Part shown: one piece after another, positions 58,044 through 64,000 of the stretch
Position numbering within the stretch: position 1 is the first letter of the stretch
How the letters are laid out: every line of letters begins with the position of its first letter
Assembly (NCBI RefSeq): GCF_030283145.1
Contig: NZ_JASNWE010000003.1
Coordinates: 806,001-870,000, forward strand
DNA: 64,000 nt
Direction: 5' to 3'
DNA from: Actinomadura xylanilytica
Lineage (GTDB): Bacteria > Actinomycetota > Actinomycetes > Streptosporangiales > Streptosporangiaceae
Translations under genes and position numbers: made by a program
The notes under the pieces: generated by a model
Database searches by the model: none
Told to the model about the DNA's origin: nothing
The model's input: only the letters and a program-made list of their open reading frames with translations

Positions 58044-58934
58044 TCATGGGGCCAGGATCGACAGCGCGCCGGGCAGGATCCGGGCGGTCACCGGCAGCAC
58101 TCCGGGCAGCTCGCCGTCCGCCCCGTAGGGCAGCGTGCGGGCCGGATCAGCCAGCTCGATCCGCACCTCCCGGCCGCGCAGCACCGCGACCTCGGGACGC
58201 CGGACGTGCGAGCCGTCGGGCAGCTCCCGCATCACGGCGAAGAACAGCCGCCGGGGGGCGTGCCGGATGATGACCACGTCGAGCAGGCCGTCGTCGACCC
58301 GGGCGCCGGGGGCGATGTGCCGGCCGAACCCGTAGTAGCCGGAGTTGGCGGCGACGACGGTGTAGCCCCGCAGCCGGTGCTCCGCACCGTCCACGGTGAC
58401 CCGGTAGTCGGCGGGCCGCCAGGTCGCGATCGCGCGCAGCGCCCCGACGTAGTAGGCGGCCGAGCCGCGCAGCAGCCGGGTCCGGTTGGCGTTGTCGTTG
58501 GCCACCGCGTCGACGCCCGCGTACACGCTGCCGAGGACGGCGGTCCCGTTGGCCTCCATCGCGTCCACCCGGCGCGGCTCACCCTCCAGCAGCAGCGCGG
58601 CCAGCTCCGCCGGGTCGGACGGGACGCCGAGCTGCCGCGCGAAGTCGTTGCCCCGGCCGGCCGGCACGATGCCGAGGACGGCGCCCGTCCCGGCGAGGGC
58701 GCCGCCGACGCCGCCGACCATGCCGTCGCCGCCGACGCCGAGCACCACCCGCCCGGCCGCCGCCGCCGCGCGGGCCAGGGCCGCGGCGTGCTCCAGCCCG
58801 CGGCTGTACTCGACGGCGAGCTCCGCCCCGGCCTCGCGCAGCGTCCGGGCCAGGGGGATCAGCGTCGACGCCGAGGCCGAGCCGCCCGCGGCCGGGTTGA
58901 CGATCGCGGTGAAGGTACGGGGGGAGGTGACCAC
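58044..58934 (-). CDS. Diacylglycerol/lipid kinase (YegS/DagK family)
   Basis: A 296-residue lipid kinase. The nucleotide-binding motif GVGGDGMVGGVGGAL and the conserved PAGRGNDFARQLG are intact; the C-terminal domain has LLDVVIIRH. It phosphorylates diacylglycerol or a related lipid at the membrane. The GTG at 58934 starts three bases after the stop codon of the AGPS-like gene, whose end carries the GGAG ribosome binding site. The gene order with AGPS-like/TetR/GlpD matches M. tuberculosis Rv2249c-Rv2252, where Rv2252 is a diacylglycerol kinase. Confidence 0.9.
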   Translation of the reverse strand: MVTSPRTFTAIVNPAAGGSASASTLIPLARTLREAGAELAVEYSRGLEHAAALARAAAAAGRVVLGVGGDGMVGGVGGALAGTGAVLGIVPAGRGNDFARQLGVPSDPAELAALLLEGEPRRVDAMEANGTAVLGSVYAGVDAVANDNANRTRLLRGSAAYYVGALRAIATWRPADYRVTVDGAEHRLRGYTVVAANSGYYGFGRHIAPGARVDDGLLDVVIIRHAPRRLFFAVMRELPDGSHVRRPEVAVLRGREVRIELADPARTLPYGADGELPGVLPVTARILPGALSILAP

Positions 58935-58936
58935 GG

Positions 58937-60553
58937 CTACTCCTGCGGCGCGCCGGACGGGGGGATCAGGACTCCTGGGTTGAGCACGCCGGCGGGGTCG
59001 AGCCGGTCCTTGACGGCGCGCAGCACGGCGCCGCCGAGCGGGCCGATCTCGCGGGCGTGCCAGTCGCGGTGGTCGGTGCCGACGCCGTGGTGGTGGCTGA
59101 TCGTGCCTCCGGCCGCGATGATCGCGTCGTTGACCGCGTGCTTGGCCCGCGTCCAGTGCGCCACCGCGTCGGCGCCCTGCGCGGAGACGACGGTGAAGTA
59201 GAGCGACGCCCCGGCGGCGTAGACGTGCGAGATGTGGCACATCACCAGCGGCGGCGTCCCGGCGCCCGCGAGCGTGCCGACGAGCGCCTCCCTGACCGCC
59301 GCGTACAGCGCGGGGACCGCCGACCAGAACGCCGCGGTCTCCAGGGTCTCGACGAGCGCCCCGGCGTCCAGCAGCGAGTCGCGCAGGTAGGGGGCGTTGA
59401 AGCGGCCGTGCTCCCACTTGTCGCCGGGGCCGGGACCGAGCGGCTCGCCGCCCTCGGCCAGCATCACCGCGCGGACCTCGTCGCGGCGGCGGGCGATCTC
59501 GCCGGGGGCGCCCTCGTAGCCGACGACCGCGAGGCAGCCGGACGCCTCGGACATCCCGCCGCCCACCGCCTCCGGGTCGGCGAGCCCGATCATGGTCTCG
59601 GTCTCGTCGGACAGCCGCAGCACCACCGGCAGCGGGCCGTCCTGCGCGACCCGGCGCAGCGCGGCGGCGCCCGCGCCGAACGCCGGGAGCCGCCAGCCCT
59701 CGTAGGCGCTCGCCTCCGGGACGGGGTGGATCCGGACGGTCACCGAGGTGATCACGCCGAAGGCGCCTTCGGAGCCCAGCACGAGCTGGCGGAGGTCGGG
59801 CCCGGCGGCGGACCGGGGCGCCCGGCCGAGGTCGAGCTCCCCCTCCGGGGTGGCCACCGTCAGGCCGAGGACCATGTCGTCGAACCGTCCGTAGCCGGCG
59901 GACGCCTGGCCGCTGGAGCGCGCGGCGGCGAACCCGCCGATCGTCGCCCACTCGTACGACTGCGGGTAGTGGCCGAGGGTGTGGCCGTGCTCGCGGAGCA
60001 GCTCCTCGGCGCGCGGGGCGCGCAGGCCCGGCTGGAGCACGGCGGTGCGGGAGACGGTGTCGACGGAGACCAGCGCGTCCATCCGGCGCAGGTCGAGCGC
60101 GACGAACCCGGTCACGCCCTGCGGCGCGAGGCCGCCGACGACCGAGGTGCCGCCGCCGAACGGGACGACCGCGATCCGCCGGGCGGCGCAGGCGCGCAGC
60201 ACCGCCAGGACCTCCTCGTGCGAGCCGGGCAGCACGACCGCGTCGGGCGCGTCGGAGGCGTCGCCGGCCCGGATGCGCAGCAGGTCGGGGGTGGACTTGC
60301 CGCGGGTGTGCCGGACCCGCGCCTCGGTGCCGGTGCGCACGTGCGCGGCGTCCCCGACGGCCTCGGCGAGCGCGTCGAGGTCGTCCGCGGACAGCCGGGA
60401 CGCCGGGACGGCGATGTCGCCGAGGGCCACCGGCGCGGACGCGGCGGGCCGCACGCCCAGCAGGTCGCGCAGCAGGCCCGCCACCGATTCCGGCAGCGGC
60501 GCGGCCCTGGCCGGGTCGCCCCATCCGCTCCACAGCATGTCCGGGGTCTCCAC
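58937..60553 (-). CDS. FAD-linked oxidase resembling alkylglycerone-phosphate synthase
   Basis: A 538-residue flavoprotein of the FAD_binding_4 / VAO family. The FAD-binding segment VVPFGGGTSVVGGL and the second motif EWATIGGFAAARSSGQASAG are present, as is the C-terminal HHHGVGTDH typical of alkyldihydroxyacetone-phosphate synthases. AGPS swaps an acyl for an alkyl chain to make ether lipids; whether this bacterial relative does so is unproven, and glycolate- or lactate-type oxidation is the alternative. The GTG at 60553 is preceded by AGGAGG. It is divergent from tetR and co-directional with the lipid kinase gene. Confidence 0.85.
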   Translation of the reverse strand: METPDMLWSGWGDPARAAPLPESVAGLLRDLLGVRPAASAPVALGDIAVPASRLSADDLDALAEAVGDAAHVRTGTEARVRHTRGKSTPDLLRIRAGDASDAPDAVVLPGSHEEVLAVLRACAARRIAVVPFGGGTSVVGGLAPQGVTGFVALDLRRMDALVSVDTVSRTAVLQPGLRAPRAEELLREHGHTLGHYPQSYEWATIGGFAAARSSGQASAGYGRFDDMVLGLTVATPEGELDLGRAPRSAAGPDLRQLVLGSEGAFGVITSVTVRIHPVPEASAYEGWRLPAFGAGAAALRRVAQDGPLPVVLRLSDETETMIGLADPEAVGGGMSEASGCLAVVGYEGAPGEIARRRDEVRAVMLAEGGEPLGPGPGDKWEHGRFNAPYLRDSLLDAGALVETLETAAFWSAVPALYAAVREALVGTLAGAGTPPLVMCHISHVYAAGASLYFTVVSAQGADAVAHWTRAKHAVNDAIIAAGGTISHHHGVGTDHRDWHAREIGPLGGAVLRAVKDRLDPAGVLNPGVLIPPSGAPQE

Positions 60554-60598
60554 CGCGCCCTCCTGTCCGTGCCGGCCAGGGTGTTCCCGGCCGTGGCT

Positions 60599-60630
60599 TA
60601 CACTGTGACACATGACGTCGAATCGTCACA
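60599..60630. promoter_or_regulatory. Leaderless promoter and dyad at tetR start
   Basis: TACACT (60599-60604) ends seven bases before the ATG at 60612, which fits a leaderless transcript. The inverted repeat TGTGAC (60604-60609) / GTCACA (60625-60630) spans the start codon and is a probable autoregulatory site. Confidence 0.5.
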
Positions 60631-61220
60631 ACAGGACCGCCGACGACGCCGTGCTCGACGCCGCCCGCGACTGCGTCCTCGCGGTGGGCGTGCGGCGCAC
60701 CACGCTGACCGACATCGCCCGCCGCGCCGGGGTGTCGCGCATGACGCTCTACCGCCGCTGGCCGGACGTGCGCACCATCGTGGGCGACCTGATGACCCGC
60801 GAGTGGGTCGAGATCGCCTCCGCCGTGCACCCCGCCGACGACGGCAGGCCCGTCCGGAACCGGTTGGTGGACGGCCTGGTCACGGGCGTGCGCACGTTCC
60901 GCGAGCACCCGCTGCTGCGCAAGATACTGGAGGTCGATCCCGAACTGCTGCTCCCCTACATGCTGGACCGGCGCGGCGCCAGCCAGCTCGCCTTCCTCAC
61001 GCTGTTCGAGGAGGCGCTGGAGGCCGGGCACCGGGACGGCACCGTCCGGCCCGGCCACCCGGTCCGGCAGGCCCGCGCGCTGCTGCTGGTCGTCCAGTCG
61101 TTCGCGCTGTCGACGCAGACCATGACCGGCGACGGCGACGGCGACGGCGACCCGGAGCTGGCCCCGGCCGCGTTCGACGCCGAACTCCGCCACATCCTCG
61201 AGAGGACTCTCGCGCCTTGA
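60612..61220 (+). CDS. TetR family regulator of glpD/AGPS-like locus
   Basis: A 202-residue TetR protein with the recognition region DIARRAGVSRMTLYRRWPDV. A short GDGDGDGD repeat lies in the C-terminal part. It sits between the divergent AGPS-like gene and glpD and overlaps the TTG start of glpD. The position equals Rv2250c in M. tuberculosis. It probably represses both sides in response to a lipid or glycerol metabolite. Confidence 0.88.
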   Translation: MTSNRHNRTADDAVLDAARDCVLAVGVRRTTLTDIARRAGVSRMTLYRRWPDVRTIVGDLMTREWVEIASAVHPADDGRPVRNRLVDGLVTGVRTFREHPLLRKILEVDPELLLPYMLDRRGASQLAFLTLFEEALEAGHRDGTVRPGHPVRQARALLLVVQSFALSTQTMTGDGDGDGDPELAPAAFDAELRHILERTLAP

Positions 61221-62767
61221 GCACCCCACCCGCGCCCGGACGGTCCTCGCTGAACGCCGCGCGCCGCGCCCGCGAACTGGCCGCGCTGCCGGACGAGGTG
61301 GTGGACGTCCTGGTCGTCGGACTGGGCGCCACCGGGGCCGGCGTCGCCCTGGACGCCGCGTCCCGGGGCCTGTCGGTCGCCGCGATCGACGCGCACGACC
61401 TGGCGTTCGGCACGTCCCGGTGGAGCTCCAAGCTCGTCCACGGCGGGCTCAGGTACCTGGCGGGCGGGCATGTCGGCGTCGCGCACGAGAGCGCCGTCGA
61501 ACGCGGCGTGCTGATGGAGCGCACCGCGCCGCACCTGGTGCGCGCGATGCCGTTCGTGCTGCCGCTGACCCCGCTGGTGACGCACCGGCAGGCGGCGATC
61601 ACCGCGACCGGGCTGCGGGCCGGGGACGCGCTGCGCCTGGCCGCCCGCACGCCGCGCTCGGCGCTCCCCCGCCCGCGCCGCCTGTCGGCGGTGGAGACGC
61701 TCCGGCTCGCCCCGGCGCTGCGCCCGTACGGGCTGCGCGGCGGGCTGCTGTCCTGGGACGGGAAGCTCGCCGACGACGCCCGCCTGGTCACCGCGCTCGC
61801 CCGCACCGCCGCCGCGCACGGCGCGCGGATCCTCACCCGCTGCCGCGCGCTGACGCTGACCGGCGGCGGCGCGCTGGTCCGCGACGAGCTGACCGGCCGG
61901 GAGATCGACGTGCGCGCCCGCGCGGTGGTCAACGCGGCCGGGGTGTGGGCGGGCGGGCTGGTCGAGGGGGTGCGGCTGCGCCCGTCCCGGGGCACCCACC
62001 TGGTGCTGCGGTCCGAGGCGCTGTGCGGGGCCTCGGCCGGGATGCACGTGCCGGTCCCCGGCGAGACCAGCCGGTTCGTGCTGGTGATCCCGCAGGGCGA
62101 CGGCCGCGTCTACGTGGGCCTCACCGACGAGCCCGCGGACGGCCCGGTCCCCGACGTGCCGGTGCCCACCGAGAGCGAGATCGGGTTCCTGCTGGACATC
62201 CTCGGCACCGCGCTGGACGCGCCGGTCGCGCGCGCCGACGTGATCGGGGCGTTCGCCGGTCTCCGCCCGCTCCTGGACGACCGGCACGGCAGCACCGCCG
62301 ACATCTCCCGGCGGCACGCGGTGCTGACCTCCCCGGACGGGGTCGTCACGATCGTCGGCGGCAAGCTCACCACCTACCGCAGGATGGCGCAGGACGCCGT
62401 GGACGCGGTGGTGGCGGCCGGGCGGGTCGACGCGGGGCCGAGCCGCACCACCCGCGTCCCCCTCGTCGGCGCCGCCGCGCCGGACCGCCTGGCGGCCCTG
62501 GACGCCCCGCAGCGCCTGGTGGGCCGGTACGGGACGGAGGCGCCCCTGCTGGCCGGCCTCGCCCGCGACGACGCCGCGCTGCTGGAGCCGGTCGTGCCGG
62601 GCCTGCCGGTGCTGGGTGCGGAGCTGGCCTGGGCCGTCCGGCATGAGGGGGCCCTGGACGCGGCCGACCTGCTCGACCGCCGCACCCGCATCGGCCTGGT
62701 CACCGCGGACCGGGACGCGGCACTGCCCGCCGCCGAGGCCCACCTGGCCGCCCTCGCCCGACCCTGA
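61217..62767 (+). CDS. glpD: Glycerol-3-phosphate dehydrogenase (FAD-dependent)
   Basis: A 516-residue flavoenzyme that oxidises glycerol 3-phosphate to dihydroxyacetone phosphate and passes electrons to quinones at the membrane. The FAD motif VVGLGATGAGVALDAASRGL and the family segments FGTSRWSSKLVHGGLRYL and VGGKLTTYRRMAQDAVD are intact. The start is TTG at 61217, overlapping the tetR stop codon (TTGA). DHAP is the substrate precursor of AGPS-type enzymes, so the locus may route glycerol into lipid synthesis. Confidence 0.92.
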   Translation: MSTPPAPGRSSLNAARRARELAALPDEVVDVLVVGLGATGAGVALDAASRGLSVAAIDAHDLAFGTSRWSSKLVHGGLRYLAGGHVGVAHESAVERGVLMERTAPHLVRAMPFVLPLTPLVTHRQAAITATGLRAGDALRLAARTPRSALPRPRRLSAVETLRLAPALRPYGLRGGLLSWDGKLADDARLVTALARTAAAHGARILTRCRALTLTGGGALVRDELTGREIDVRARAVVNAAGVWAGGLVEGVRLRPSRGTHLVLRSEALCGASAGMHVPVPGETSRFVLVIPQGDGRVYVGLTDEPADGPVPDVPVPTESEIGFLLDILGTALDAPVARADVIGAFAGLRPLLDDRHGSTADISRRHAVLTSPDGVVTIVGGKLTTYRRMAQDAVDAVVAAGRVDAGPSRTTRVPLVGAAAPDRLAALDAPQRLVGRYGTEAPLLAGLARDDAALLEPVVPGLPVLGAELAWAVRHEGALDAADLLDRRTRIGLVTADRDAALPAAEAHLAALARP

Positions 62768-62906
62768 CACCCTGCCCTTTTTGTTCCGTTCGGCCGGAAG
62801 TCAGCACCGTGCCCGCGCCGCCGATTCGCAGCCCGGCGGCCGGTGCCGCGTCCGCCTCGTCCGCCGCGCAGGTATGAGGTGTGTCACTTGCACTGGGCCG
62901 GGGTAG

Positions 62907-62935
62907 GTGAATTAGGTTACCCTAACCTAATTCAC
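62907..62935. promoter_or_regulatory. IdeR/DtxR iron box
   Basis: A 29-bp palindrome with 13-bp perfect arms (62907-62919 and 62923-62935) contains TTAGGTTACCCTAACCTAA (62912-62930), which matches the DtxR/IdeR consensus TTAGGTTAGSCTAACCTAA in 18 of 19 positions. It lies 23 bp before the start codon at 62959, so the gene should be repressed by iron-loaded IdeR. Confidence 0.9.
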
Positions 62936-62958
62936 AGTGAGCCAATCGGGGGACTCTG

Positions 62959-63864
62959 TTGACGCGCGGTAAGGGCTGCGACCACTGCCCGGGGAGCCAC
63001 ACGGGCGAGCGGCCCGCGCTGGCGAGCGCGACGGCCAAGGCGCGGGGCTGGCTACTGCTCGAGCACCCCGGCCCCTGGCCCGAGCGCGTCGAGCAGCTCA
63101 TCGGGCCCGGTCCGATGGCCGAGACCGTGCGCGCCGCGCTCGCCGAAGGCGTCCGGCCGCAGCTCATCCGGCGCACAGGGCGCCGCAGGGCCATCCCTCC
63201 CCTCCAGGTGTACGCGGGCTTCTCCCAGGGCGGGAACGTGTGGATGGAGGGCCGCGAGCTCGCCGACCCGGCCGAGCTGGCGGGGCTCGACCTCGCCGCC
63301 GTCGCGGCGGGGCGGCGGCCCGGCTTCGGCGAACCGGTGACCGAGCCCGTCTTCCTGGTCTGCACGCACGGGCGCCGCAACGTCTGCTGCGCCCGAACGG
63401 GCGCGCCACTGGCCCGGGGCCTCGCCGAGCGATTCGGCGACCTCGTCTGGGAGACCACCCACGTGGGCGGCGACCGCTACGCGGCCAACATGGTGTGCCT
63501 CCCCCACGGGATCTACTACGGCGACCTCGGCCTGGCCGCCGCGCTGGACGCCGCAGGCGGCTACCTGCGCGGCGAAGTGGCCCTCGCGCACCTGCGCGGG
63601 AGGGCCGGGGTCCCCGAGCCGGCACAGGCGGCGGAGCACTTCGTCCGCGCGCACACCGGCCTCCTCGGTGTGGACGCGGTGACCGCCCGGTCGGTCACCG
63701 GAACGTCCCCGTACGAGGCGGTCGTGCTAGCCCAAAATGCTCGATTCCGGGTCGTCTTCGAGAGAGTCACTCAGGACGATCCCTGCGGCACGGAGTGTCA
63801 AGAGAACCTCGGAACCTACATTGTTAGGGAGCTCACCCTTCTCAACGAGGCAGCCCTCGTGTAA
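62959..63864 (+). CDS. Sucrase/ferredoxin-like protein, iron-regulated
   Basis: A 301-residue protein of the sucrase/ferredoxin-like family, a thioredoxin-fold [2Fe-2S]-type protein. Cysteines occur in the N-terminal CDHC motif (residues 7 and 10), in VCTHGRRNVCCARTG in the middle and in GTECQENLGTYIVREL at the C-terminus. The start is TTG at 62959 after a GGGGGAC stretch. The strong iron box just upstream places it in the iron-starvation response, where it may reduce ferric siderophores or serve as an electron carrier; this role is inferred. Confidence 0.85.
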   Translation: MTRGKGCDHCPGSHTGERPALASATAKARGWLLLEHPGPWPERVEQLIGPGPMAETVRAALAEGVRPQLIRRTGRRRAIPPLQVYAGFSQGGNVWMEGRELADPAELAGLDLAAVAAGRRPGFGEPVTEPVFLVCTHGRRNVCCARTGAPLARGLAERFGDLVWETTHVGGDRYAANMVCLPHGIYYGDLGLAAALDAAGGYLRGEVALAHLRGRAGVPEPAQAAEHFVRAHTGLLGVDAVTARSVTGTSPYEAVVLAQNARFRVVFERVTQDDPCGTECQENLGTYIVRELTLLNEAALV

Positions 63865-63971
63865 TCTCACTGAGGCCCCATTCGAGGGCTTCCTGTCGCG
63901 TGACCCCAGGTTCCCGGAGCACCGGGCGGGGAACAGAGCGGCAACTCCAGACGTTGGACCAATCGGCGCTT

Positions 63972-63999
63972 CTGACGCACGTCGCACCTGACGCACGTC
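63972..63999. repeat. 12-bp direct repeat at window end
   Basis: CTGACGCACGTC occurs at 63972-63983 and 63988-63999. No gene is visible between 63865 and 64000. Confidence 0.6.
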
Positions 64000-64000
64000 T

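Noticed and set aside
1..64000. CRISPR arrays
   Set aside because: No regularly spaced repeats of 25-40 bases were seen; the only tandem repeats are short and directly adjacent.
1..64000. tRNA and rRNA genes
   Set aside because: No cloverleaf with a GTTCGA-type T loop or ribosomal RNA stretch was recognised in the intergenic gaps.
63865..64000. Short gene at the right edge
   Set aside because: The overlapping frames lack a ribosome binding site and codon bias, and only a 12-bp direct repeat stands out.

Overview
The window is very GC-rich DNA in which coding frames end almost every codon in G or C. Several features together point to an actinomycete, probably a member of the Streptosporangiales such as an Actinomadura-like genus: a complete conservon (nitrate-sensor kinase, roadblock, DUF742, small GTPase), an LCP cell-wall ligase, an IdeR-type iron box, many TetR regulators, and a locus with the gene order of Mycobacterium tuberculosis Rv2249c-Rv2252. 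The genus is an inference. No tRNA, rRNA, CRISPR array or complete insertion sequence was found.

Layout. 1-11.9 kb is an accessory-looking region: a truncated TetR gene, a membrane-anchored alpha/beta hydrolase, a quinone-reductase-like MDR enzyme behind a MerR-type promoter, an FMN-reductase remnant, a large WD40/helical-repeat protein, a TPR protein, an HxlR/MFS pair, a TetR/flavin-monooxygenase operon and a DUF6461 protein. 12.0-17.4 kb holds a giant secreted subtilase with an Asp-box propeller, divergent from a TrmB/LuxR-type regulator, followed by about 0.9 kb of unexplained sequence. 18.3-25.9 kb carries two small membrane proteins, an HTH-citrate synthase fusion divergent from an HMGL-like condensing enzyme, and a SWIM zinc-finger/DUF6493 pair. 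26.0-31.2 kb has an alkyltransferase repair protein, TetR, SDR, glutathione peroxidase, two paralogous 51-residue membrane peptides, a MITE-like element and an LCP protein. 31.4-41.2 kb contains a triple-AAA protein, an SGNH hydrolase and the conservon.

41.5-47.8 kb is one long plus-strand array: an ABC importer of the nitrate/taurine type interleaved with two paralogous PhzS-like flavin monooxygenases. It reads as an uptake-and-hydroxylation module for an unknown, perhaps aromatic, substrate. 47.8-50.6 kb is a TetR/MFS efflux pair with two matching operators and an SGNH hydrolase. 50.7-57.9 kb holds a family A DNA polymerase-like protein, DUF4234, a metallophosphoesterase behind a long nested hairpin, an acetate-type symporter with its DUF485 partner, and a YccF protein. 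58.0-62.8 kb is the lipid-kinase / AGPS-like flavoprotein / TetR / GlpD locus. The window ends with an iron-box-controlled sucrase/ferredoxin-like gene.

The best candidates for something little described are the ABC/monooxygenase array, the DNA-binding citrate synthase with its AT-rich palindrome, the pair of 51-residue membrane peptides, and the hairpin that contains the ribosome binding site of the phosphoesterase.
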